From CAYOHP01 sp964403795 [NCBI: uncultured bacterium] (GTDB taxonomy: Bacteria > Muiribacteriota > UBA6191 > CAZXTJ01): 64,000 nucleotides of DNA. A program made the translations under genes and the position numbers. A model generated the notes under the pieces. It was not told the origin of the DNA, did not search any database, and saw nothing but the letters and a program-made list of their open reading frames with translations. Below are positions 33,128 to 41,532 of this stretch, piece after piece; within the stretch, counting starts at the first letter, position 1, and every line of letters begins with the position of its first letter. Location of the stretch: positions 60,367-124,366 of the forward strand of contig CAYOHP010000004.1 in the NCBI GenBank assembly GCA_964403795.1, written 5' to 3'.

Positions 33128-33302
33128 CCGGCTCCCGCGCCGAGCCGCAGGATCCCTCCGGTCCGACGGCGGGAAGGCCGGTCGGGGCCTCCCCGCAACC
33201 CGAGGTCGCCCCCCTGCGTAGTAGCGGACGGCGGAAGGGAACGGTCGGTTCGAGCGCGAGGCGCGACGGGCGGCCTTCCCACCCTCATCGAGGAGTCAGC
33301 GG

Positions 33303-34277
33303 ATGGTTCGGCGCGCGCTCGGAGCGGTTCTGGTGGCGGTCCTGGGACTCTGCATGCAGGGCTCGGTGGAGGCCGAGGGGCTGCTCGCTCTCGCCGAGCG
33401 CTTCGCCCCGGTGCTGCGCCAGGACACGGCCTCGACCGAGGACTACATCACCCGCTTCGACTTCGACGGCAACTGGGCCGGCGACGACAACTGGGACAAC
33501 CATCCGAAGTTCCCCCAGACGGCCTGGGTGTACTGGGCCGGGATCGAGACCGGGACCCACGTCTTCCTGACCTACGCCTTCTTCCATCCTCGCGACTGGA
33601 CGGTCGTGAACAACCCGATCCTGTCCCACGAGAACGACCTCGAGGGGGCGCTCGTGGTGCTCGAGAAGGGCGAGGCCGGGCCGCAGCTGGTGGCGATCGA
33701 GACCGTGTCGCACTTCGACTTCCTGCGCTACCAGGTGGAGGGCGGCTACCCGGTGGTGAAGGGCGACGGGACGCTGCGGCGCGAGGGAGAGCGGCCGGTG
33801 CTCTTCATCGAGGCCAAGGGCCACGGGGTCTCGGCCTGGGACGGGAGCGAGTTCCCGGGTGGCGACGGGGTGGTCTACCGCTTGGGCGCCGAGGCCGAGG
33901 TGCCGGCCAGTGCCAACGACCGGCAGGTCTCGTACCGGCTGCTCGACATCGAGTCGAGCTTCTGGGCCCGGCGCTTCGAGGTCGGCGAAGGCCAGACCTT
34001 CGGGAAGGCCGCCGACTTCGGGGGCGAGACCTACGGGTATGCCCTGCTCGGTCGGCGCTACGGCGACGACAAGGCCAACGCCCCCTGGGGCTGGGCCGCC
34101 GAAGGACTGCCCCGGGGGACCTTCTTCCTGGATCCGGCCCGCATGGTCCGGGAGCACTACCGGGTACCCGAGGGCTTCTCGCAGAGCTACCTCGACAACC
34201 CGTTCACCGGCGACTCCGCCAGCCGGGGCGTGCGGGCCAGGGCCTTGTTCGACGGGCTGCACGAAGCCGCCGACTGA
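33303..34277 (+). CDS. Secreted protein of unknown function (Vps62-like pattern)
   Basis: A 324-aa protein with a signal peptide (GAVLVAVLGLCMQGSVEAEG). The mature part starts LAERFAPVLRQD, then ITRFDFDGNWAGDDNW, AWVYWAGIETGTHVFLTYAFFHPRDW and SHENDLEGALVVLEK. This series ('FAPxL...', aromatic strands, 'H-x-N-D-x-E' where relatives have 'H-x-G-D-W-E') resembles the Vps62/DUF946 and NPP1-like beta-sandwich families, where the His/Asp/Glu cluster binds a metal. The match is partial and is my inference. GAGGAG precedes the ATG. The next gene on the same strand encodes another secreted protein after 183 bases that hold no gene. Confidence 0.6.
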   Translation: MVRRALGAVLVAVLGLCMQGSVEAEGLLALAERFAPVLRQDTASTEDYITRFDFDGNWAGDDNWDNHPKFPQTAWVYWAGIETGTHVFLTYAFFHPRDWTVVNNPILSHENDLEGALVVLEKGEAGPQLVAIETVSHFDFLRYQVEGGYPVVKGDGTLRREGERPVLFIEAKGHGVSAWDGSEFPGGDGVVYRLGAEAEVPASANDRQVSYRLLDIESSFWARRFEVGEGQTFGKAADFGGETYGYALLGRRYGDDKANAPWGWAAEGLPRGTFFLDPARMVREHYRVPEGFSQSYLDNPFTGDSASRGVRARALFDGLHEAAD

Positions 34278-34460
34278 CCCACTCGCCGATCCCGAGTCTC
34301 CCGGGCCGCGGAGAGGAGCCTCGTGAGACCTCGGAGCCGGGTGAGGTCCCCTCGCGGACGAGGCTGAAACTCGCACGGCATGCCGGTTCCAGGCCGAAGG
34401 TTGCGCTCCTGCAGCAGACGGCACGCCTCGTGCTCTAGGCTCTGCGAGGATCCCAGACCC

Positions 34461-35819
34461 TTGCCCGCACCTTCGCCCCCCCGGAACCCGATCGCGGTGC
34501 TCCCCCGAGCCCCGGCGGTGCGGCTCCCTCTCCTGTTCCTGCTGCTCACGACGTTGGGAGCCGGAGAGGCAACCGCTCAGCTCCGTTCCCGGCTGAGGTT
34601 CGAGATCGTGAGAGCCGGCCGGACCACCCCGTTCGACCTCTCGCCGGCCGGGGTGGCCCGGGCCCAGCGGGCCCTGGTGGCGATCCTGGGCGGCGGCTAC
34701 CAGGAGTCGGTGACCTGGAGCGTGATCCGGGACATGGCCGGGGCGTCTCCGGCGCTCCGCTACGAAATCGACCACGTCGCCGACCTGGCCCGGGCCCCGG
34801 TGCGGCTCGAGTTCCACCCGGCCGACGGGCGTGGGCAGGTCGTGCCCGGGCAGGTCGTGAAGGTCCCCGAGCGGGCCCGCCGGTTCGGGTACTCGGTGCG
34901 GCTCACGCGGGGTCAGACCCTCGACGAGCTGGCGACCCGCTGGGGGGTCTGCGTCAAGGACATCCTGGACGCCAACGACGGGACCCTGGAGGTCTGGCCC
35001 ACCGCCGAAGAGGACGACGACGGCGGCCATGTGGTGCGGGTCGGCGAACACTGGCTCTCCCAGGAGGAGCGGGCCGAAGCCCTCTCGACCATGGTCCACG
35101 AGCTGGCCCATGCCGTCGAGAAGGGCGAGTGCGATCCCGACTACTACTACGGCCCGGACCAGCACCACTACGGCGAGGAAGTCCTGTCGCCGGCGGCCGC
35201 CTTCTCGGAAGGCTGGGGGAACTACCAGGGTTCGCATGTGGCGGCGAGTTCGAGCCGCAAGGAGGCCGAGGCCCCTCCTCGCGATCTGGTGGTGGACCGG
35301 CGCAGCCCCAAGCACGCCCGGCGCGACTGCGAGACCCGGGACCGGGACGAGCCCGAGAACGTGGCCATCCCCGAGGCCGCGCTGCGGCCCGAGCACTTCC
35401 TGGCCAACGAGAACTTCGTCGCCGGGGTGTTGCTCCGGCTCGAGGCCCTGCCCGGGGGGCGGGGCGCGGTGGACCTGGCCTTCCTCGACGGCAACGGGAA
35501 GAGCTGCCGCCACCTCGGGGATTTCCTGGCGAGCTATGCGAGAGCCCGACCCCAGGACCGGGAGGCGGTGGCCGGGGTCGTCGCGGGGTTGTTCGCGACC
35601 CTGGATCGGGCGCCCCCGGGGGCCGAGGACCTCGCCGCCCTGGTGGGCGAGGGACGCCTGCCCGGGGGTCTCGCCGGTGGGGACGCACCCCGGGTCGAGG
35701 GCCTGGACCCGGCCCCCGCGGCCCAGGCGTCACCGGTCGGGCCCGTCATCCCGGTCACGCCGGCGGTCCCGGAGCCGATCCGGGTACCCGAGCCGGATCC
35801 CGCGGTCCTCGGCCAGTAG
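34461..35819 (+). CDS. Secreted HExxH protein with LysM-like segment
   Basis: A protein of about 452 aa with a signal sequence (LPLLFLLLTTLGAGEATAQ). A LysM-like segment near 141-175 (FGYSVRLTRGQTLDELATRWGV, partly shown) could bind peptidoglycan. HELAH (213-217) is followed 37 residues after the first His by Glu250 in FSEGWGNY, a zinc metallopeptidase-like site. The middle is rich in charged residues and the tail is rich in Pro and Val. The start is uncertain: TTG 34461 has GAGGA at a good distance, while GTG 34497 and ATG 34380 are also in frame. Family: unknown gluzincin-like; the same 'HExxH...SEGWxN' pattern occurs in the protein at 62205. Peptidase activity is inferred. Confidence 0.65.
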   Translation: MPAPSPPRNPIAVLPRAPAVRLPLLFLLLTTLGAGEATAQLRSRLRFEIVRAGRTTPFDLSPAGVARAQRALVAILGGGYQESVTWSVIRDMAGASPALRYEIDHVADLARAPVRLEFHPADGRGQVVPGQVVKVPERARRFGYSVRLTRGQTLDELATRWGVCVKDILDANDGTLEVWPTAEEDDDGGHVVRVGEHWLSQEERAEALSTMVHELAHAVEKGECDPDYYYGPDQHHYGEEVLSPAAAFSEGWGNYQGSHVAASSSRKEAEAPPRDLVVDRRSPKHARRDCETRDRDEPENVAIPEAALRPEHFLANENFVAGVLLRLEALPGGRGAVDLAFLDGNGKSCRHLGDFLASYARARPQDREAVAGVVAGLFATLDRAPPGAEDLAALVGEGRLPGGLAGGDAPRVEGLDPAPAAQASPVGPVIPVTPAVPEPIRVPEPDPAVLGQ

Positions 35820-35931
35820 GCTCCGCCTCCGGGGAGTCGCCCTTCATGGATTGACGGGGACGGGATCGTCCCTAGGATGCCGGCGCGGGTCGACTGCGGG
35901 TGGACCGGACAAGAAGGCGAGCTGATCCCTG

Positions 35932-37563
35932 GTGTCGCATCTCGGTAGGAGCGGGCTGTCCCGGCTCTCGACGCGCCTTCCCGCCCTGGTGTCGCTGGTC
36001 GCCCTGGCACTCGGTCTCGGTCTCGGCCTCGGCGGCCCCCTGGCCCCGGCCGGCGCCGCGCCGGAGGGTCCGCCGGCGCTCCCGGCGAGCGCTCCGGCCC
36101 TGGCCCGGATCTACGCCGAAGCGGGAGGCGGCCGGGACGGCGAGCCCGCCCGCATCCGCCTGCTGGCCGGCGCCGGCGAGGCCTGGTACGCCCGCTGGTG
36201 GACGCTGCTCCAGGCCGAGCGCACCATCGACGTCCAGTACTTCGAGATGCACGACGGGGTGCTGGGCAAGGCGCTCCTGGGACTGCTCCTCCACAAGGCG
36301 CGGGAAGGCGTCCGGGTCCGCCTCATGCTCGATGCCCGGGGGTCCGCCCACCTGGTGCGACGGCTCGGGGCCCAGGCCTACCTGCAGGAACTCGCCGAGC
36401 TCCCCAACGTGACGGTGCGGGTCTTCCGCCCCTGGCACAAGAAGCTCCTCGACCTGCCCCGCAGCATCCGCACCCTGATCGCCTCGAACCACGACAAGCT
36501 GATCCTGGTCGATGGGCGCCTGGCGGTGCTGGGTGGGCGCAACCTCTGGGACCCCTACTTCCGCGAGGAGGCAGCGCCCGAGCCGCCGCCCCCCGGCGAC
36601 GGTCCCGCCGACCTGATCGCCACCGCCATGCCACCTCGCGGCTACCTCGACCAGGACGTGCTCCTCGAGTCGCCGGCCGCGGCCACCCGGATCGAGGCGG
36701 CCTTCGCCGAGGAGTTCGAGCACCAGCAGAACCATGAGATCGGGGGACCGCTCTTCGGCGACTGGCGCGACCAGTCGATCGAACTCGACCTGGCCCGCAT
36801 GGTGGTCGACCGCTGGACCCGCGGCCAGGGCTCGCTCCCGCCCGAGGGTCCGCACCGCCGCCTGATCGCCCGGCTGGTCTCGGAGGTGGCGAACCTCCCG
36901 GCCCTGACCGGCTATCCGGCCTTCGCGGCCGAGCCCTGGGCCGGCTCCGACCTGGTGCCCACCAAGATCCTCGACAAGCGTTCCGATCCCACGCCCTACG
37001 ACGAGATCGCCCCGGCGCTGCTGGCCGCCATCGAGGCCGCCACCGAGCGGATCACCATCCAGAACGCCTACGTCTCGATCCCCGACGCGGTCCGGGACGC
37101 GCTGGTGCGGGCTTCCGCCCGCGGGGTCGAGATCGTGCTCCACACCAACAGCCCGGTCTCCAACGACACCCGCGTCATGACCGCCATGTTCCTCAGGGAC
37201 TGGAAGCGGCTGCTGCGCGACATGCCGACGCTCAGGATCTTCCTCGAGCCAGGACCCCGCCTGGTCCATTCGAAGGCCATGGCGATCGATGACGTGCTCT
37301 GTGCGGTGGGTTCCTACAACCTCGACCCGATGAGCGAGCGGACCAACGGCGAGCTCGTGGCGCTCTTCCACTCCCCCTCGCTGGCGGCCCGGCTCAGGCG
37401 GAGGATCGAGGCCGACGCCTTCCGGGGCGTCGAGTGCCGGATCCGGATCGAGCCCGACGGGAAGCTGGTCTCGGTCTCGGGACCCGAGGACTTCCTCTCC
37501 GGTTTGTCGGGCGCCTGGGTGCGCCTGCTCTCGAAGATGGGTTGGCTGCGGAGCATCCTGTAG
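35932..37563 (+). CDS. Phospholipase D / cardiolipin synthase family protein, secreted
   Basis: A 543-aa protein with a signal peptide or anchor (LPALVSLVALALGLGLGLGG) and two HKD motifs: H187-x-K189-x4-D194 in NHDKLILVDG and H446-x-K448-x4-D453 in VHSKAMAIDD, each followed by the G-G/S-x-N-L element. Two HKD motifs in one chain make a complete PLD active site. Relatives hydrolyse or transfer phosphatidyl groups (cardiolipin synthase ClsC-like or secreted PLD). DPYF and DVLLESPAAATRIEAAFAEEFE fit the ClsC/YmdC branch better than the ClsA branch. With the MprF-like gene it suggests active phospholipid remodelling. The GTG start lacks a strong ribosome binding site. Confidence 0.88.
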   Translation: MSHLGRSGLSRLSTRLPALVSLVALALGLGLGLGGPLAPAGAAPEGPPALPASAPALARIYAEAGGGRDGEPARIRLLAGAGEAWYARWWTLLQAERTIDVQYFEMHDGVLGKALLGLLLHKAREGVRVRLMLDARGSAHLVRRLGAQAYLQELAELPNVTVRVFRPWHKKLLDLPRSIRTLIASNHDKLILVDGRLAVLGGRNLWDPYFREEAAPEPPPPGDGPADLIATAMPPRGYLDQDVLLESPAAATRIEAAFAEEFEHQQNHEIGGPLFGDWRDQSIELDLARMVVDRWTRGQGSLPPEGPHRRLIARLVSEVANLPALTGYPAFAAEPWAGSDLVPTKILDKRSDPTPYDEIAPALLAAIEAATERITIQNAYVSIPDAVRDALVRASARGVEIVLHTNSPVSNDTRVMTAMFLRDWKRLLRDMPTLRIFLEPGPRLVHSKAMAIDDVLCAVGSYNLDPMSERTNGELVALFHSPSLAARLRRRIEADAFRGVECRIRIEPDGKLVSVSGPEDFLSGLSGAWVRLLSKMGWLRSIL

Positions 37564-37598
37564 GAGGAGCCGGGGACGCGGCTTGCGGCCTTCCCACG

Positions 37599-39857
37599 CT
37601 AGGGTTCGTCGAGCATGGAGAGGAAGCCTTCGAGGGCCGGCCACCAGGGGTCGCGGTACCGGGCCGGGGCGGTGGCGGCCTGGCGACGCAGCGAGGAGGC
37701 CAGGCGAGCGCGCATCGCGGCCTCGACAGGTCGGTCGGCGGGTCGATCGGCGAGACCGGACCACAGGTCCTGCAGGTCGGAGAGCAGGGTCCATGAGGTC
37801 ACCGCCAGGACCCGGTCGAGGTGGAGCCCGAGGATCCGGTAGACATCGCCCGGGAGGTCCCTGGCCAGCAGGTTCTGGGACAGGTAGCGCAGCGAGGATC
37901 CGCCCCGGCTCCAACCGTCGGCCGGGAGAGGCTCGCGAGGATCGCCCAGGGCGGCTTCCAGCAGGTCGTCCCGGACGGTTTCGTCCCCCTGCAGGCTCTC
38001 GGCCGCGGCCTGCCGGATCTCGCGATGGATGGCGAAGAGGCGGGCCGCCGCGTAGGCGTGGGCCGGCGTCCGCGGCGGTGCGGTGACGAGTCGGGGGTCG
38101 ACGTCGAAGGCGCTCCCGAAGGTCAGGGGTTCGATCACCACCGAGAGGTCCCAGATCCAGGCGGCGATCCGCTCCTGGTGGGCCGGCTCCAGGACCAGGC
38201 ACCGGTCCAGCGCCCGCAGCAATTGCCGCAGCAGGTCGGAGGCCTGGTGCCAGGCCTCGAGTGCCGGCCGGCGCTCGGGGAAGCGCCACATGTAGCGGGC
38301 GGCCAGGACCCGGGCCCGGGCATCCAGGCGGACGGCCAGCGAGAAGGCCGTGGCCGCCCAGCCTTCGATCGGATCCGGGAGGCCGAGTGGCGGCTGGTGC
38401 AGGTAGCGGCGGGCCTCGAGTCCCGCTCCCCCCAGGGGCGCCGCCTCGGCCAGCAGGAGCCGGACCGGGGCCGCGGGGAGGGGGGCCGTCTCCAGGAAGG
38501 GACGCGCCATGGGTGGGAGTTCCAGTCCCGCGAGGGCGGCGTCGAGGCGGAGGAGGGCGGGGCGTTCGTCGGCGGAGATCCGGTGGTCCACCAGCGCGGC
38601 CAGCCGCTGCCGGAGAGGTCCCATGGCGGCGAAGGCTTCCCCCCACATGCCGGGATCGGTCGAGAGTTCGCCGGTGGCGGAACGGTCGCGGAGGTCCTCG
38701 AGGAGGGATTCGATCCCGCTCGTCAGGTTCGTCTCCGGTTCGGTCGGGAGCGCCGACGAGGACTCCTGGGGGAAGGCCGGGAGCGGCGGCCCCGGGCGGG
38801 GGCGGAGGGCTGCCCCGACCGCCAGCACCAGGCCGAGGACGAGTCCGGCCGCGAGTCCGCGCCCGGTCCCGACGCCTCGCGTCGGCCGGGAGTCCGACCC
38901 GGGCGGCGAGCCGAGGGTCGTCGCGGAGGGGGCCAGGGGCGCGGGCAGGCGGGAGGTCCTGGCTCCTGTGGATCCGAGCTGCGAGGCCCTCTCGAGGAGG
39001 GAGGTGGAACCAGGGGCGGGGTGCGGTGGGGGCTCGCGGGCGAAGGGACCCAGGGAGTTAGCGAAGGCGCGGGCATCGGCCGGGCGGTCCTCGGGACGGG
39101 GTGCGAGCAGGCTGGCGACCGCGTCCACGGTGGCCGTGGGCAGATGGCGGCGGGCGCTGGCCAGTCCGGGGAGGGTGGCGGCCGCCCGGGACCGGATCCG
39201 GTCGAGGGGGGAGCCCCCGGTTCCCGGCGGGGTGCCTTCCAGCAGGATGTGGAACATGACGCCCAGCGAGTAGAGGTCGGAAGCCGGGGTGAGCCGTTCG
39301 CCGCGGGCCTGTTCCGGCGACATGAAGGCGGGGGTCCCGACCAGCATCCCGGTGGCCGTCAGGGTTTCGAGGCTGCCGCCCTTGGCGAGGCCCAGGTCGG
39401 CGATCCGGGGCCGTCCGGCGAAGAGGAGCACGTTCTCGGGCTTCAGGTCGCGATGCACGAGGTCCCGGTCGGCCAGGGCCGCCAGACCCCGGGCCACCTG
39501 CCGGAGGTGCTCCCAGACGACGGCAGCCTGCGCCGGATCGGCCAGGCCGGCGGCGGCCTCCAGGTGGGGAGCGAGGCTCCCGTCGGCCCGGTCCATGAGG
39601 AGCCAGGCGAGCCCGGCCTCGACCCCGACCTGGTGGGGCCGGAGCACCGCGTCATGGGTGACGATCATGGAGGCCCGGAGCTCGCGTTCCACCCGGGCCG
39701 GGTCGTCGCCGACCGGGACCAGCTTCAGGGCGAGGTGCGGTCCCCGGGCGAGGGGCGCCACCTCCAGGACCTTCCCGAAGCTGCCTTCGCCGAGGGTGCC
39801 GACGACACGGAAGCGGCTCGCCAGGTCTCGGGGAAGGCCGTCGGATCCGGTCGCCAT
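37599..39857 (-). CDS. Membrane Ser/Thr protein kinase with DLG variant
   Basis: A 752-aa PknB-type kinase: glycine loop GEGSFGKV (23-30), Lys45, HRDLKPEN (D137), then DLG (154-156) in place of DFG, and TPAFMSPEQ. A Ser/Pro-rich juxtamembrane part leads to a transmembrane helix (about 334-351), and about 400 residues of helical extracellular sequence without known domain follow. The DLG change occurs in some active kinases. The ATG at 39857 is supported by TACCAT ending 7 nt upstream; the GTG at 39875 is an alternative that would overlap the promoter. The gene is divergent from the 66-aa ORF and ATP-grasp pair. The partner ligand is unknown. Confidence 0.88.
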   Translation of the reverse strand: MATGSDGLPRDLASRFRVVGTLGEGSFGKVLEVAPLARGPHLALKLVPVGDDPARVERELRASMIVTHDAVLRPHQVGVEAGLAWLLMDRADGSLAPHLEAAAGLADPAQAAVVWEHLRQVARGLAALADRDLVHRDLKPENVLLFAGRPRIADLGLAKGGSLETLTATGMLVGTPAFMSPEQARGERLTPASDLYSLGVMFHILLEGTPPGTGGSPLDRIRSRAAATLPGLASARRHLPTATVDAVASLLAPRPEDRPADARAFANSLGPFAREPPPHPAPGSTSLLERASQLGSTGARTSRLPAPLAPSATTLGSPPGSDSRPTRGVGTGRGLAAGLVLGLVLAVGAALRPRPGPPLPAFPQESSSALPTEPETNLTSGIESLLEDLRDRSATGELSTDPGMWGEAFAAMGPLRQRLAALVDHRISADERPALLRLDAALAGLELPPMARPFLETAPLPAAPVRLLLAEAAPLGGAGLEARRYLHQPPLGLPDPIEGWAATAFSLAVRLDARARVLAARYMWRFPERRPALEAWHQASDLLRQLLRALDRCLVLEPAHQERIAAWIWDLSVVIEPLTFGSAFDVDPRLVTAPPRTPAHAYAAARLFAIHREIRQAAAESLQGDETVRDDLLEAALGDPREPLPADGWSRGGSSLRYLSQNLLARDLPGDVYRILGLHLDRVLAVTSWTLLSDLQDLWSGLADRPADRPVEAAMRARLASSLRRQAATAPARYRDPWWPALEGFLSMLDEP

Positions 39858-39864
39858 CCCCACC

Positions 39865-39870
39865 ATGGTA
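39865..39870 (-). promoter_or_regulatory. Candidate -10 box (TACCAT) of the second kinase gene
   Basis: TAnnnT hexamer on the minus strand, ending 7 nt before the ATG at 39857, with no ribosome binding site. Confidence 0.4.
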
Positions 39871-39938
39871 CGCACCGCCGGTTCCGCGAGATCTCAGGGA
39901 TCCCGGGATCACAGCCACGGTCGGAAGCTGGAGGTCCG

Positions 39939-40139
39939 ATGACCTGGTCGGCGCTCATGGCGCAGGGGATCCTCGTCCCGGACGAAGCCAGGCCCGACGC
40001 CGCGGTCCGTCGCTTCTCCGATGCCGCCCTGGCACGGATGGACTGGAGCTGGGCCGGGACCGAGAGGCTGGCGGAGACGCTGCGCCTCCTCCATGACCTG
40101 GACGGGGACCGGGATCCGAGTCGGGACGGCGGGTGGTAG
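39939..40139 (+). CDS. 66-aa ORF upstream of the ATP-grasp gene
   Basis: A small ORF with GGAGG at the right distance from its ATG. The product has an amphipathic helical part (ARPDAAVRRFSDAALARMDW) and ends with an Asp-rich stretch, HDLDGDRDPSRDGGW. It lies 22 bases before the ATP-grasp gene on the same strand. No family is recognised. It may be a small partner or substrate of the ATP-grasp enzyme (graspetide clusters have a similar pair), but Thr/Ser content is low and there are no Lys residues at the C-terminus, so this is only a hypothesis. A plain leader ORF is also possible. Confidence 0.5.
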   Translation: MTWSALMAQGILVPDEARPDAAVRRFSDAALARMDWSWAGTERLAETLRLLHDLDGDRDPSRDGGW

Positions 40140-40161
40140 TGTCGTCGCTCCGGAGGGTGCG

Positions 40162-41388
40162 ATGGCGGAGGTGGTCCGGCGGATCGGGCTCTCGCTGGGG
40201 TCCGATCTCTGCTGGCCGGTCTGGTACGAGGAGATCGTGCGGCGGCTGGACCCGCGGCCGCGGATCGGCGGGCGCACCGTGCGCTTCCAGGTGGAGCGCT
40301 GCCCGATCGTGCCGTTCTCGCTGCGTTCGCCCTGCCCCTGGCACCTGATCGTCGACCGGCTGACCCACTGGTATGCCACCAGCCGCGAGTGGATCAAGAA
40401 GGCCGTGCTCATGGACGGCACCTACGTGCTGAACCAGCCGTGGGCGGTGCAGTCGATGGAGAAGCAGACCACCTATTGCGCCATGCTGGCGCTGGGGATG
40501 CCGGTCCCGGAGACCTGGCTGGTGCCGCCCAAGGAGTACGCCTACGACGTCGACCTGCAGCCGACCTTGGAACGCTACGCACGCCTCTTCGATCTCGGTG
40601 CGGTCGGCGAGGCGGTGGGCTACCCGCTCTACATGAAGCCCTACGACGGCATGGGCTGGAAGAGCGTGGTGCGGGTCGAGGACGAGCGGGAACTGCGGGA
40701 GGCCTACGAGGAGAGCGGGCGGAAGGTGATGCACCTGCAGCGGGCGGTCGAGCCCCGGGACGACTTCGTGCGGGTGATCGGGATGGGGCCCCAGGTTCGG
40801 ATCGTGCGGTACCACCCGGAGGCGGCCTTCCACGACCGCTACGGGACCGAGGAGGACTTCCTGCCGGTCGGCGACGCCCTGCACCTGCGCCGGACCATGC
40901 TCACCATCGACGCCTTCTTCGGGTGGGACTTCAATTCCTGCGAGGCGATCCTGTCCGGGGGGACCTGGTACCCGATCGACTTCGCCAATCCCTGCCCGGA
41001 TGCCCGGGCCGCCTCGCTCCACTTCCACCTGCCCTGGGTGGTGCTGGCCAAGATCCGCTGGACCCTGTTCTGCGCCGCCACGGAGCGCAGGATGCGTCGC
41101 AACCTCGACTGGGAGCCCTTCTACGAGCTGGCGCGAGCGGAGGCGCCCTTCCCGGAGAAGCTGGCCGGGTATGCCGCGCTGGCGGCCGAGAGGTTCGAGG
41201 CGGCGGCCTTCGAGGACTTCTGCTCGGAGCAGCTCGGGGACCTGGAGGCGGTGGGGCGCGAATATCTGAGGTCGGCGCATGCCCGCGAGGCGGTGCGTGC
41301 CGAGGTCGCCAGCGGCTACCCCGCGGACGAGGTCGAGGAGTTCACCGAGCTCTTCTGGAGCCGGATCCAGGCCTGGGTCGAGTCCTAG
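40162..41388 (+). CDS. ATP-grasp domain ligase-like protein
   Basis: A 408-aa protein with ATP-grasp features: MEKQTTYCAMLALGMPVPETWLVPP (linker and start of the lid, partly quoted), VGYPLYMKPYDGMGWKSV (the ATP-binding Lys and glycine loop), then VRVIGMGPQVRIVRYHPE and the metal-binding WDFNSCEAILSGGTWYPIDFANP with its acidic and Asn residues. It is of the RimK/ATP-grasp_4-like type, which joins carboxylates to amines or thiols with ATP. The substrate is not evident. CGGAGGG lies just before the ATG and TAGTGT at 40137-40142 may be its promoter. The short ORF before it may be its substrate or unrelated. Confidence 0.78.
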   Translation: MAEVVRRIGLSLGSDLCWPVWYEEIVRRLDPRPRIGGRTVRFQVERCPIVPFSLRSPCPWHLIVDRLTHWYATSREWIKKAVLMDGTYVLNQPWAVQSMEKQTTYCAMLALGMPVPETWLVPPKEYAYDVDLQPTLERYARLFDLGAVGEAVGYPLYMKPYDGMGWKSVVRVEDERELREAYEESGRKVMHLQRAVEPRDDFVRVIGMGPQVRIVRYHPEAAFHDRYGTEEDFLPVGDALHLRRTMLTIDAFFGWDFNSCEAILSGGTWYPIDFANPCPDARAASLHFHLPWVVLAKIRWTLFCAATERRMRRNLDWEPFYELARAEAPFPEKLAGYAALAAERFEAAAFEDFCSEQLGDLEAVGREYLRSAHAREAVRAEVASGYPADEVEEFTELFWSRIQAWVES

Positions 41389-41532
41389 GCGCGAGCCGGG
41401 GGGGGACCGTGTCCGGGCGGCCGCGAGGGGTGGGCGGGTCCCGGTTGCCCGGATCGCTGCCTCCGGGATAGTGTCCGGCGCTCCACCCGACTCCGGAGCA
41501 TGCAGAACTCGAGAAGAGGAGGAGCGGTACCG

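Noticed and set aside
34187-34549. 120-codon ORF on the minus strand between two secreted-protein genes
   Set aside because: It overlaps the end of a good gene, has no signal, ribosome binding site or domain, and changes composition midway.
37821-39938. Upstream extension of the 66-aa ORF (open frame back to 37821)
   Set aside because: It is the shadow of the minus-strand kinase; only the last 66 codons after the ribosome binding site at 39930 are credible.
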